DNA of 64,000 nucleotides, taken from positions 294,578,647 through 294,642,646 of the forward strand of contig NC_134455.1 in assembly GCF_047948215.1 (NCBI RefSeq), written 5' to 3'. The position numbers and the translations under genes were made by a program. Within the stretch, counting starts at the first letter, position 1, and each line of letters opens with the position of its first letter. The stretch is from Lycorma delicatula (taxonomy: Eukaryota; Arthropoda; Insecta; Hemiptera; Fulgoridae). Shown one piece after another: positions 47,505 through 59,019 of the stretch. The notes beneath the pieces are model-generated. The model searched no databases and was not told the DNA's origin. It saw only the letters and a program-made list of their open reading frames with translations.

Positions 47505-48332
47505 TTACACTCGCTGGACGAAACCAGATCCATTACTCTAAGAATTGCCTTTGTGCCCTTGCCGGGGCGAAAACCATACTGATCGTGCATCAGCATATGG
47601 TTAGAAGTCAACCTACTATTAATGCGGGGATACAAGACTTTCTCTAAAACTTTACCAACTGCAGGCAACAGTGTCAGAGGACGGTAACAAGAATGTATAG
47701 TGGGGTCCTTGTCGCCACCTTTGCAGAGCAGTTTCAAACCCCCACGTTTCCAACACGCTGCAAAATGTCCAGCAAAGAGCATCATATTAAAATCCCTAGT
47801 CAAGGGACCAAGAATTACTGGCAACGTGCGAATAAGGAGCTCCACTGTCATACCATCATATCTGGGGACTTTATCCTTAGCCATGCTACTAATTACTTGG
47901 CGGACTTCCGCCTCACTAATCTCAGAAGGCAAATTCTCAGCCAAAACCTACGACTTCCCTGCGAACACATCAATGATACGAGGTTTCACAACCTCAGTAT
48001 CATCTAGAAGCAGATCGTTCATCAGAAGATTGAGAACACATCTTTGTCTATAACAACTCCATCCTGGGTCGAGAGAGCCGACAGAAGAATGTATTTTTTC
48101 TTCTTATGACCAAGTAATCTATAAACAACGTTCCATGGGCCTTTATTTTTTTGGTTTTGTACAAAAGAGAGCCAGGAATCACGCTTAGAAGACGTAACCT
48201 CATGAAAATACTCGGTTCTTTTCCGACGGTAGTCCGCAAGCGAAACTGCACGCCAATCAGGATCACCCTGTGGATGTGCGGCTCTCCTGAGCCGTCCCAC
48301 AGCCGCTTCATCGCGGTCAAGTTCCGACTCCA
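47505..48332 (-). pseudogene. LINE endonuclease-RT linker and RT N-terminal half
   Basis: 48333-48022 reads SLADYRRKRTEYFHEVTSSK and RDSWLSFVQ, typical of the linker. 47944-47505 reads ENLPSEISEAEVRQVISSMA, PRYDGMTVELL (normally APGxDGxxxE), CYRPLTLLPAVGKVLEKVL and HDQYGFRPGKGT. It stops short at SSECKYVLG, where the next residues should lead to motif A, and jumps straight to the thumb. Confidence 0.75.
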
Positions 48333-49112
48333 CTATCCAGCTACTCTCTCTCGACCCGTGCCACTGGGAATCGACTGCTTAGCGGCTTCAACTTCCGCAG
48401 AAGAAAAATTCTTTGCCAGGTCGTGTAATGGGGACTCGTTCAGACTTCGAGCAAAAACTCGTAGCCTAGTCGCAAGAATATTTGAAAACATAGGCCAATC
48501 CGCCCACCTGGGCAGAAAGCGCCCCTGATGAACAGGGACGTTCCCCCTATACACATCGTGCAGCCCGCCTACCAACTCAACAACTATTAGCCGATGATCA
48601 CTGGTGCAATCATCGACTATTGACCAGTTAAGAATCCTACCAGGGATATCCTTACCAATGGTAATATCGATGTTTGTGCCATGGAAGGCCCTCCGCAACT
48701 CAACTGCACCGGCAAAAGTAGACAATTTGCCGGCTACACTGAAAACATCAAAGTGATGCTGCGCAATTAAGCTTTCGATTAATTCGCCGCCATCATCCAT
48801 GATCCCACTGTGCCAAAGAGGCGTTTTGGCATTCGCTTCAACATCTATAAGAATAGGACGACCCGCTACCAGCCTAACAATCCTATCCCATTTTTCCAAA
48901 TGCTGTGCAGTGGGATCCTTGTACTGAAAGTACGAACTAACAACAATTAGGTCCAGACCATCCACCGCAAACTTGACAACGATGTGATGCATGTCAGTGG
49001 CTTGCCGTATGAAGACAATATCTAATGACTTCCTGCACAGTACGGCGGACTTACTGTCACCAACGAAAAACTTCCTCCAACCGAAGAAACCTACCAGATC
49101 ACCCTTGACCAC
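48333..49112 (-). pseudogene. APE-type endonuclease domain of LINE
   Basis: The open 259-codon frame holds LDIVFIRQATDMHHIVVKFA and LIVVSSYFQYKD. It then has PILIDVEANAKTPLWHS, equivalent to GDFNAxxxxW; Asp is kept but the Asn position reads Glu-Ala-Asn. Next come ELIESLIAQHHFDV, FHGTNIDITIGKDI (SxIDxT) and DDCTSDHRLIVVEL, with the catalytic SDH triad end. The first Glu of the family (ExK) is not included, since the frame starts after it. It may once have been active. Confidence 0.8.
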
Positions 49113-49212
49113 GTACGGGTGTTGTAGAACAACATCGAGGCTCCGTTTTCCGACAACTTCACCTAACTCAATTTAGACTACATAGGCACCCTGGGCATTT
49201 AGTTGACCGAAC

Positions 49213-50427
49213 CTAACAATCGAGAAAGTTGAAATAAATCTCAACTGCCCTCTTGTAACAACCACACTCCTTACTATTCACGGAGTGCCTATGAATCTTG
49301 CGCAACCTTTTACGGTTGACGCAAGTCGGAGCCTCTTTTTTCTGCTGACAATCGTCCCGCTTGTGGCCTTCTTCATCACAATGCGCGCAGACCGAATTTG
49401 GAGAATATGACCCTGTGGCCGAAGCGACAACATTTGAAACATCGCTGCAGGTACTCCTTGATGCGGCAGGATGCGAAATCCATAAAGATTCTATCCTCCG
49501 ACAAGAACTTCTGGAAGAGACCACTACCTAACTACCTACCACTACCTAACACCCCATGATATCGAGCGGCATCACGCTTACTCGTGTTGAAGACAAGTCT
49601 ACACTCCTTTTTGAACGCAGTCTCATCCAAATCGATGTTATGTTCTCTAATCAGGGCTATAACCTCCTCATCAGGCAGGATACGGTCAATGTCATAGATT
49701 ATGACCCCAGGCCTACGACCACGCTTGGGGTCCACCTTGACCTCAAGCTTGTTAACCGCAGGAGAGTTCTGGATGACTTGGACCGTTTCCATATTATCTG
49801 CAACAACCACTAAACCCTTGCTTGTCTCTTTAATGTCCCTAATACGAAGGCCCTTCTGGCTTTCGCGAAGAGCAGCCTGGAAGTCCTTTTTATGGTCAGC
49901 ACTCGATTTAGATGAACCGTCCGTCTTATTCAGGAATAAAACCTCGCGTATCTTGGCCTGACTGGCTTCCCGCCTTTCACGTACAAGCTCCGCATAGCGT
50001 TTGAACTGTGCTAGAACTGGGGCTGCTTTCTGAAGCACCTTGATTTCTTTGGGCTTAGAGACCAAAATCTGATACCCCTTTGCCACAGCAGAGAAGGCCT
50101 CTCTCAACTTAGTCAAACGGAGAAGAATAGTCTTCCTCGCGCCTGAGATGACGCCGCTGGGAGAACTAAAAATTTGAATAAGTAGTCCAGGTCATCCTGA
50201 ACCACTTTAGCCTGCAGGGCAGAACTGCCAGGTCTGCCCTTTGCCTTATTGAATGCAATAATCATAGGGATCGGTTTTATCCGGGTGGGTGTCTTTGTCC
50301 CCATCTCTGAAACCTCGTCCTCGGAGGAAGTCGAAGGCACTGTCTCCGGCTTCCTCTTCTGCCTGAGCTTGCTAGTCACTAACTGTAACTCTTCCATGGC
50401 CAGAGATCCCCTAACCTGACTAGCCAT
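49213..50427 (-). pseudogene. LINE gag-like ORF1 with CCHC knuckles
   Basis: Three frames in succession. 50427-50113 starts MASQVRGSLAMEELQL and ends in a frame change inside a caaattttta run. 50116-49532 is a helical region (ELVRERREASQAKIREVLFL), then VIQNSPAVNKLEVKVDPKRG, RRPGVIIYDIDRILPDEEVI and CRLVFNTSKRD, the RRM-like part of such gags. 49524-49213 has two to three knuckles: VCAHCDEEGHKRDDC, then CVNRKRLRKIHRHSV with one Cys changed to Arg, and ECGCYK. It is upstream of the endonuclease as in R1/I-type elements. Confidence 0.75.
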
Positions 50428-50460
50428 GGATTAACTGTTCTCGTAAACTTTTGGAAAAAA

Positions 50461-53400
50461 GAATTGAAAATAGAAGAAGAACAAAATTACTAGCTAATAT
50501 TTAGTATTTAATTGGTTTAGAAATAATTAAACAAAGAAAGGATGTGATTAATAATTTATAACAATTTTCTAACACCTGGTAAGGAAAGCAAATTTTGAAA
50601 CTGAAGTTATTGTTCAAAATATTATTTAGTCTGTGGTTTGGAGGTGATCTATTGCTCAGTAATGGGTAAACAAGAACAGTTGCCCATGACACAAGGAAAT
50701 CTCTTGAAGAAACTCAGAAAATTTATTTTTGAAAAAAAATTAAATTATACAGTTACTGTAAATATATATATACATATATTATATGTAAAATAAAAATAAA
50801 ATATATATGTTAAAATTAAATATTTATATTTAATTTTAACATTAAAATTAAATACTATATTTAATTTTAACATTAAAATTAAATACTATATTTAATTTTA
50901 ACATTTATATTTAAAAACTCATTCGCCTAAGGTAATTGAGTTTGTTGATTGTTATTATTAATTACTTATTTTATAATAATAAAATGATTTCATTTACATA
51001 TAAACTGCTTTATTAGGTTTTTAAAATGTTATAGTCACTTTTTACAGTATTATTTTGTTTGGTTTGGTATTCTTCTGAAGTAATTTTTATAAATAGAAAT
51101 AACTTTTATGTTTAAATTAAACACTTGTAAATTAGGGACAGTAGTTTGTTTGTTGCTTATATGTAAAAAGAAAAAAATGCAATATATAAATCAACCATGT
51201 ATATCTTTTTTATCATTTAACTTAAAAGCTTTCTGAAATCACTTTCTGCAAATGCTGATTTTATCATTTTTAAAATACTTTAAATCAGTTTCTATTTGAT
51301 ATTCATTATAGTATTACTTCACTTATAAATTACAATTTTGGATCAATCCCTCAGCTACTGAAACTGAATAACACACTTAAATGACAAATATGATTTAAAA
51401 TTTTGTTGTAACAATAAAATTCAATTACTTCATATTTATAGAACTCAAAATGCATCCTTTGTGGAAGGAGTTTTGTTCAAAGTCTTCTATATATTGTCTT
51501 CATTATGCAGTTGCTAAAGGAAAATTAATGTTTGAAAGGTTATAAACTTTTAAAATGAAACTTATTTGTAGAAATGTTATATATTGGATTAAAACATTTT
51601 TACATTTATAATATTAAAAGTGTTGGAAAGAGAACATTATTCCCAAAGATAGGAAGAGGAGGTTCAGAAAATTTTTGGATACAGAAATAAATAATAGCAA
51701 ATTAGGATTATTATTCACTGTTAAATTTGTTTTAAATCACCTGAAGAAAATTATATAATATTAAAAAATAAGGGGTTTTAAATATATTTTTCATAAGTTG
51801 TTATTATTATAATTCCTTTTTAAAGATTAGTGCTATTATTCAACAAATAGAACTGCGCATTAATTATGCTAACTGTTTAATAAGTAGAACTGTGCATTAA
51901 AATACAAAAATAGTTGCTAATATTTTGATATCTTTTTCTGAAGTGAAGCTAATTTAAATTCCTCAGGCTTTTGGAAAGGTTGTCTAAGAGAAGATATATA
52001 TCAAGAATTAGAAGTAAATTGGGAGGAGATCACTGGAGGAGTTTTACTCTTGCATATTTAAAATTGCTCTAGATTATTATGTTGATAATTCCACAGTAGG
52101 TATTGTTTATTTAAAAAAAGTACTTAGAGTTCAATGAATTTGAAAGAGAGACTGAATTATTCTGTTTTATAATTTTTCTCTATAAATGTAACTACTTTGT
52201 TGTGCTTGGGCTTAGAAATGCAGATCTGTATAATTTTTATAGGTTTATGTGTACAATTAATGTAAGTTTATCATACTTAATGGCTTTTTCTGCTAAAGGT
52301 GCCAATGTTTGGTGACAGAGTGTTATTCCTTTGTGCTTCTGTTGAGATTAAAAAGTAAGACGTTCTTCTTCAAGTAATGTGCTTTTGATGTGTGAAATTA
52401 TTTTGTAGAACTCTGGAATACAACTTTAAATTATATTTAAGTAATTAAGTTCATTCAATTTCATTCATAAATTTAGTGTATCAGTTTATTTCCATGAATA
52501 AATTCAAATTTAGAGGATGGCTCCTAGCTGGGTAATGCAATCAGATTTTGATACATGTTCATTTAAAATAAATTAAAAAAAAAAAATTAAACTGACTCCA
52601 AAAAAATAATCAATTAAAAAAAAAAATTGGACTGAAATGGAAAAAAATTTCACTGTTTCTTCAATACAATCTTTGAAACGTAATTTTTGAAGTCAGCACC
52701 AAATTCAAACAAACTTCGTAATCTGTATCTTATGTAATATTTATTTTACAAGTCATAAATATTTACATATGTATCGTTACATATGATACATATTATTTGC
52801 ATGAGATATTTTAAATCATAATTCATTTAAAATTTGGTGCTGATTTCAAAAAATAAATTTCTAAGATTTTATTGAGAGCTTAATGGAAAAATTATTTTTT
52901 CCTTTTCCTTTTTAATTTTTTTCTCAGTACCTTTTTTTTAATGGTGCACATACTCAATAATAGTGTGAGACCATTGTGGAATCATCTGCAATGTTTAAAA
53001 AAATTTCAAACAAATTTGTGCATATGGTGGAAAGTTAATAAGGAGGACTAAGGCTGTGGCATATGGCTAAATTTGGTAGTTTTTGGCCATTACTTATTTC
53101 AATTGGTTTAATACAATTAAATAATGAGTGTAAACACCCCTAAAAACTCATCTATCAATTAAAAAAGTAATCATCAAAATCAGAGATTCTGGTCAAAAGT
53201 TATCCCTGGACAAATATAAAAAACCCAGATTGAATTGATAACAAACTTATTTTCGAAGTGGTTAAACATTTTTGTACTAAATTTCAAATGTAAAATATTG
53301 CTGCAAATAGCAAATCTTGGAAATCCAACACAAAATATTAAATAATGTAATTCCAACTGATGTCAACAATTTTCATGGTTTTTTACAGGCAATAAAATTA

Positions 53401-53795
53401 GCTGAGGGGTTGTGCCATAACTTGTCTATGAATGTTGATCCCGTAAAACGGAGCTATGGGTGTAGTCAAGAAATTCAAATAGTCTGCTCTTAGGAGATAC
53501 CAGTTAGAAGATGGAAGGCAGTCAGATTCTGTTTTAATTCAATTTAGTCCTGACACCATCGGTAATCGTGTGAAAAATTCGGTTGGCTACATTTTGATTG
53601 CACTTATAATGAGACTTATCAAGCCACTAAATGATATGGGGACATTGAACATCGAATGATTTCATTAATTCTAAGTTGGAGATCTGGCAATACACAAATT
53701 ACAAGGCACTACAATCAGTAATAAAGGTGTAATTGATCTTGGCAAAAAAGTATGTGTACAGCAACCAAGCATAGGTTGCTGTAAGTGGAGTGGAG
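50461..53795. other. No gene seen apart from a minisatellite
   Basis: AT-rich intergenic DNA with A-runs near 52570-52625. No domain, exon or RNA gene could be supported. Confidence 0.5.
50811..50904. repeat. 31-32-bp minisatellite of self-complementary units
   Basis: Three units at 50811-50842, 50843-50873 and 50874-50904, each taaaattaaata…tatttaattttaacat. Every unit is itself nearly palindromic, so the array can form several alternative hairpins. Confidence 0.85.
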
Positions 53796-53897
53796 AGCTT
53801 CTAAGGTTCAAATCCTAGTAGAGGCAGTTACTTTTATACAGATTTGAATACTAGTTCATGGATAACAGTGTTCTTTGGTGGTTGGGTTTCAATTACT
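53796..53897 (+). repeat. SINE fragment with box B
   Basis: aaggttcaaatcctagtaga contains box B, followed by gatttgaatactagttcatg and ttggtggttgggtttcaatt, as in the full SINE. Box A and the tail are missing or unrecognisable. Confidence 0.8.
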
Positions 53898-53904
53898 AAT
53901 ACCT

Positions 53905-54157
53905 TATTGTCATTTTTGTCGTATTCTATTTTTAACAGGAGTCTCTACCTTTCCTTTCCTATTTATTTCAGTCCGTAATCTATTAATATTACTAACCGAC
54001 ACATCAGTTAATTCAGAAGCAAGTTTCACTATTTCCTTTTTAACCAACGTAAGATTTTTCTCCAGCAGTTGACTGAATACGTTAAATTTTTTTCATCACT
54101 TCGCAAACCTTTCCCTTTTCTGTGCTTATTAAAAGTTGTTCCTGAATTATCTACCAT
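53905..54157 (-). pseudogene. DNA-transposase N-terminal fragment (possible)
   Basis: From an ATG at 54157 the minus strand reads MVDNSGTTFNKHRKGKGLRS. After a frameshift it continues LVKKEIVKLASELTDVSVSN, INRLRTEINRKGKVETPVK and RIRQK. The pattern (…A-x-xTGVSxxTIxRIxxE…GxxxSPxKxRxRxK) resembles helix-turn-helix leaders of IS630/Tc1-like transposases in insects. No catalytic domain follows; the piece runs into the SINE fragment. GC and CpG in 54180-54470 are raised, so this may be a 5' end or promoter of the same element. Confidence 0.4.
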
Positions 54158-54682
54158 GTCGATAAACTAATCGAATACACACACACACAGGCTAATCATA
54201 CTATCAGATCTTACAATAATCAGTAATAATCGCACAATAACCGAATATACACTCCCACTTACGCGTGCCAAAAAAGTACTGAAACAGAGAACTACAATTA
54301 AAAGAAAATTAAAAATATTCAGTATGGAATAAGAGAATTTATACTGCAATTTTGAAGCTGGTGATAAACAACGATGTTTGTTTATAAGCATCCGTAGTTA
54401 CAACCGCTCGACGCGTACGTTAGTGTGCTGTAAATACACGCACTACCACACTCGCAATTTGTAATAATAATAATAATATTAAAATAAGAAAATTAAAATA
54501 ATTTACATGGTTATGTAAAGATTATCCGTAAATTACAATAAAATAAGGAAACTGCAAAAGTGGAAAATCAATGAATGCTGAAGGAATGAAGATTTAAGGA
54601 CCTAATAATAATAAATTTGACGATGCAACAATCAATTTACTTTGAATTATTATCATATAATGTTCCAACTTATTTTGTTCTT

Positions 54683-54843
54683 TCCGGCCTCCGTTGGGCG
54701 TGTATTAGCGTCTCGGCCTTTCATGCGGAGGTCCCGGATTAGAATCCCGGTCAAGCATGGCATTTTTACACGCTACAAAAATTGTCATTCATCTCATCCT
54801 CTGAAGCAATACCTAACGGTAGTCCCAGATATAAAAAAAAAAA
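54683..54843 (+). mobile_element. tRNA-derived SINE (family 2)
   Basis: The head is tRNA-like, but of another tRNA than family 1: gtgtattagcgtctcggcct corresponds to the D-arm region and ggtcccggattagaatcccg to the T-arm (box B with two changes from GGTTCGAATCC). The body is short (agcatggcatttttacacgc). The tail catcctctgaagcaatacct followed by aacggtagtccc matches the tail of family 1 closely. It ends in an A-run at 54832-54843. It is not a functional tRNA because of the degenerate box B and the poly-A. Confidence 0.82.
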
Positions 54844-55460
54844 TTATTTTAAATATTAAAAGAAGGAGGAAACAGTGAAGCTCAAAGAATTCAAATTATT
54901 CTACTGAAACCTATTTAAAGATGTTTGTGGAAGGTATTTATTAAAACTTTCTATTTTTAATTACATGGTAAGTTTTGTCATATCATTCATTTTCTTTGTT
55001 ATTTCTTATGAAAGTATTAGGAACTCTGGTTGTTCTAATAAAATACTAAAATAAATATAAATAAATAAATACTAAAATAAATAACTTTGTTATAAAACTT
55101 TTTTGAAGTAAAATTTTACACATGAACATACACTAACTGATTTATTGATATATTCTGTGTGTATCTTGAGATACTAAGAGCAACGTAAAGTTATAGGAAT
55201 TAAAATAGCAATAGTATTCAAAATATTACTGAATACTTAAATAAATAACAATAATAGAAATTAAATAAATACTTATTAAATTGATACATAATATACTAAT
55301 GGAAAATAAAGCAATTATAATCCTAATTAATTAATGCATATTAGCTTATAAGCTATTAAACAAATAAATCAATCTTCACAAAATATATTATTACAATAAA
55401 TATAAAAAATTGTAATTTTAGATAAGAAAAAAAAAATTATATATATATATATAAATTTAT

Positions 55461-56424
55461 CTGCTTTGATATCAAAAAGCCGTAAGACACGGTCTGGCGA
55501 CGTGATGTTCTAAACACTCTCAAACAATGGGGGGTCAAAGGCAATGTGCTTGCTATTGGTAGGGATTTCTTAGATCACCCATCGTTCCGTGTTCGTGTTG
55601 GAGATTCTCTCTCGGATAGCATCATGATGGAGAATAAAGTACCTCAAGGTAGTGCATTAAGTGCCATTAGCATCAGCAGTATTACTAAATGTACACAGCC
55701 ACCTGTTTTATGTTCTTTATTTGTTGATGATTTTTCTATATATTACGTCCCATTCAACAGCCGCAGCAAAATGACTACTACAGACCACTATTTCTCTCCT
55801 TGAAGCTTGGTTCAGGGTTACCGGCTTCACTTTCTCACTTGAGAAAACAAAATGTGTAGTCTTTTCTCAGCTGCGGGATCCTTCCATTCCGCAAGTTTTT
55901 ATCAATGGAAAGCAAATTGCTATCATTCCTGATATCAAGTTTTTAGGTTTATTTTCTGATAGCCACCTTACGTGGGTCAAACACATCAAAGAATTAAAAA
56001 TAAAATGTTCCAAACTTGTAGATAGGCTGCGAGTTCTTAGCAACACCAATTGGGAAGCCGATCGGTCATGTATGATGTCGCCTACTCTTCAAGGCGTCAT
56101 ACCGGGCTTAAAATGCTGGATGCTGTTCATCATGCTTTCCTTCGGCTTGCCATAGGTGCCTTTAGATCAAGCCCTGTCGCAAGCTTACTTGTTGACTGCG
56201 GAGAGCCATCAGCTTTTAGCTCTTATTTTGCCCGTTTCAAAGGACACCCATACCAGCCGGATTTTGACTTGGTCCTTAGGAATCCTAATTTAGGAAGGTG
56301 TAAGGACCATCCAAGTTGTACAGCACCTGTAGGTGTTCGTACCCGACGTCAACTGCATCACATAAATTTTGACACACCTTCATTTTTCAAGCATATCCAT
56401 GCTCATATCCTCCATGGGGAATAA
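55461..56424 (+). pseudogene. Jockey-like reverse transcriptase, copy 2
   Basis: Pieces are DHPSFRVRVGDSLSDSIM, ENKVPQGSALSA (motif B), PPVLCSLFVDDFSIYYV (motif C, both Asp), then frame breaks. They continue with GLKMLDAVHHAFLRLAIGAF, CTAPVGVRTRRQLHHINFDT and PSFFKHIHAHILHGE plus TAA. The block matches copy 1 residue for residue in order. Confidence 0.82.
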
Positions 56425-57300
56425 ATCTTATAAATTTTGTGTTTGACCTTACGATATACAATAAAGAATCAACACCACCTACTGACTTCCAGCAAATATT
56501 TCACTATATTCTCTCCAAGATAAACCCAGACGCAGTAGTAGTCACTGATGGATCGAAACAGAACGATACCGTTGGTTGCGCGTTTGTTGTCAATGATAGA
56601 ACTTATACGTTTGATTTACCTAGTGTTACGAATGTGTTTACTGCTGAACTATACGCTACAAATAAGGCTCTGAATATCATTAACCCTAAGTACCGAAATA
56701 TCCTTATTTGCAGTGACTCGTGTAGTGCTCTCCAAGCCTTAGAATATTTTTATTCTAGACATCCTGTTGTTATCGAAATCTACAACGCAATCGTTGAGTT
56801 GAACCATTGCAACACACAAGTGAGATTCTGCTGGATTCCTAGCCACGTGGTAATTCAAGGAAATGAACGTGCGGATTCCGCTGCTAAAGACGCATGCAAT
56901 CAACCTCCTTTCACCACTCGTATTACTACTTTGACTTTATTGATTGTTTAAAAGAGTTTTCTTTGAGCAAAGTGGCAAGAAAACTTGCCACGGCTACTGT
57001 CGATAACAAACTCCGGAACATTAAAGATTCTGTTTTGCCTTTGGACTTCTCTACAGAAAAATTCGTCGTGGGGAATAGGTCCTCTGTCGATTGCGTGTAG
57101 GACATACCAGAGTCACGCACGAGTACCTCATGACAGAAAGACATGCACAACAATGCGTACGATGCAACTGTTGCTTGACTGTGCGCCACATATTTGTGGA
57201 TTGCTTATGTTATGTGGCGTTGTGTCGTAAACTTAAATTGCCCATAAATATCCGTCATATCTTTATAATAAATGACAATGATAATGAAGTTTTGGAGTAG
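56400..57300 (+). pseudogene. Jockey-like RNase H and zinc tail, copy 2
   Basis: In the -1 frame relative to RT it reads YPPWGINLINFVFDLTIYNK, then VVVTDGSKQNDTVGCAFVV (Asp), VFTAELYATNKAL (Glu), ICSDSCSALQALEYF (Asp) and QGNERADSAAKDA (Asp). All four acidic residues are present. A frame break near 56940 is followed by the zinc tail CVRCNCCLTVRHIFVDCLCY and KLKLPINIRHIF, ending at 57300. Confidence 0.82.
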
Positions 57301-57524
57301 ATGTTTATATTTTTTCGTCGTGCTACTCTTTAAGACATAAAATTTCATATTGTTGCGTAAGTTTTTGTATTTGAAAAGTTTTTAGTGTCTGTTTCTGATC
57401 TAATTTTTATGTTGTGTGTTGGTTTTTTATTCTGTTATTCGAGAACGCGCCTTTACACCACTCTCAGATTTAAACTTTTAGACTGTAGTTGGTTATTTTT
57501 TTAACCGGGCTATGATAACGCAAA

Positions 57525-57574
57525 ATTCAACTTTTATGCTTTTTTTCCCTCCAAAAAAAGCATAAAAGTTGAAT
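57525..57574. repeat. Perfect 22-bp hairpin at LINE 3' end
   Basis: Arms 57525-57546 and 57553-57574 are perfect reverse complements with a 6-base loop (ccctcc). The first arm follows the shared LINE 3' phrase gctatgataacg. Confidence 0.95.
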
Positions 57575-58397
57575 CTGTTAAAATTTTTATAAAATTTCAA
57601 TTTTCTAACGGTTAGATTGCACTAACACACAGAAATTATTAGTTATTTTATTACATTACTTTTGATAAAAAATAAATAATAAGTAATTATACAAAAGGCT
57701 GAAACTACATTTCAACTGTTAACACTAAAGAAATGTTAAATTGTTTGCAAATACCCAGAAAATATAGAAAAATTATTGGTAGATATTTTTTATCGTAAAA
57801 AGGGATTTTTTTGCAGATATTTTTTTTTGCCATTATTAATCCTTGAATCAGGATAAAATGTGATCCTCACTTAGCTGGACTTGCACCAAAAATACTTTTA
57901 GATAGTAGAAGTTTGACAACAATTTATTTCAGAACGTTGTAAGAAGTCACAAAGTTATATCTCTATACGACAAAAATAATTTATAAATTACCTACGTAGA
58001 CTGATCTCCTTCTAAACAATATTTTAATGAATTTCTTAGTGACAAATCATTTTTCATTCATTGAAAGTTGGGTGCAATTAAAGTTGTTCCTAAAACGATA
58101 AAACAATCCCAAAAATTCAATTTTCTGCAGTATAATTAAATTATTACACCAGTTTGTCCTAAAATGTTTTACATTTGTTTCATGAACGACTTTTAACAGT
58201 AAAATGTAAGCGAATATTCTCCCTAAAATATTCACGTTTATAGCTAGAGGAAGGCGCAGCAGGGATTATGCTTCCGCGAATCGGTTAATTTGATAGGTGA
58301 GGTTGTAAATTATGATATATATGGTGTTTGGAAGAGGCCATACGAAAGTGATAGAAGGTTATGTGAAAACACTGATTGAAATGTTTGCCGAGGCAGT
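57575..58397. other. No gene seen
   Basis: AT-rich DNA. No domain or repeat is recognised. Confidence 0.5.
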
Positions 58398-58472
58398 ATA
58401 TATTATCCTCATTTATCCTTTGAAATAATACCTGATGGTGATTCCCAGAGGCTAAACAGAAAAAAAAGTATT
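58398..58472 (+). repeat. SINE tail fragment
   Basis: attatcctcatttatccttt, then aataatacctgatggtgatt and cccagaggctaaacag plus an A-run. This is the common SINE tail without a head. Confidence 0.75.
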
Positions 58473-58499
58473 TATATAAATTCCTCTATGTAACTTTAT

Positions 58500-58683
58500 T
58501 CCTTGTGACTGGATGTTTTGAATTCTACGTACGTACATGCAAACATACATCCATACGTACAGATGTCACACGGAAACTAGCAAATTGAATTTAGTGATAG
58601 TCAAAATGGATGTTTCCGTTGAAATCTGAAAACCAAAATTTTTCGCCATTGCAATACTTCTTTTACTTCGTACAAGGAAGTAA
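58500..58683 (-). repeat. Unclassified repeat, minus-oriented copy
   Basis: The + strand ends …ttacttcgtacaaggaagta at 58683, the reverse complement of the start of the repeat at 59020. The words acatctgtacgta and tccattttgact (reverse) are also shared with the start of the plus copy. About 180 bp is present. Confidence 0.7.
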
Positions 58684-59019
58684 GAAGTTTGCTCCATCCA
58701 ATTTTGGCTACATAAAAGAGTGATTTATAGTTTTGTTAAGCTATCAGTGACGGGTCGTATTCAACGCTTTAAACTAATCTTTTAATTTTTTTGAAACAAA
58801 ATATCAGCAAATAAAATAAGATATTTAGAAAATTGATAACATGAGAAGAGTAGAAATTAAAAACAAATATGAATCATATTCGACTAATAATAGTTTACTG
58901 CAGTTGGCTGTATATCTTCCTCTACCTCAAATAGTTATTTTATTTAGATAATTACTTATTTTTTATCATATATATTTTATTACTCTTTTTTACGTCATCT
59001 GTTACTTACTGTCTTAATT

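Larger units (their letters stand above)
45375..50460 (-). mobile_element. R1/I-like LINE with internal RT deletion
   Basis: The minus-strand order is gag-like ORF1 (50427-49213), APE endonuclease (49112-48333), linker and RT start (48333-47505), a deletion, RT thumb and zinc tail (47502-46751), and a long 3' UTR (to about 45375) with internal duplications. GC content is near 50 percent against about 25-30 percent around it, which marks the borders well. A SINE is inserted in the 3' UTR. The whole copy is inactive. R1, LOA or I clade cannot be separated by eye. Confidence 0.82.
55461..57546 (+). mobile_element. Jockey-like LINE, copy 2, 5'-truncated
   Basis: It begins abruptly after a (TA)n run inside RT motif A (ttt gat atc aaa aag, FDIKK), so the 5' end is truncated there. 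RT, RNase H and zinc tail follow in the same order as copy 1. The 3' end carries the shared phrase gctatgataacgc seen at the end of copy 1 (20530s, reverse). Divergence and several frame breaks make it an old copy. Confidence 0.85.

Noticed and set aside
50140..50185. A -1 slippery site at caaattttta between ORF1 parts of the R1/I-like LINE
   Set aside because: The run does not form a proper X-XXY-YYZ heptamer in the upstream frame; a homopolymer indel is simpler.
54683..54760. A functional tRNA with anticodon arm
   Set aside because: Box B is degenerate, acceptor stem pairing is not evident and a SINE tail with poly-A follows.
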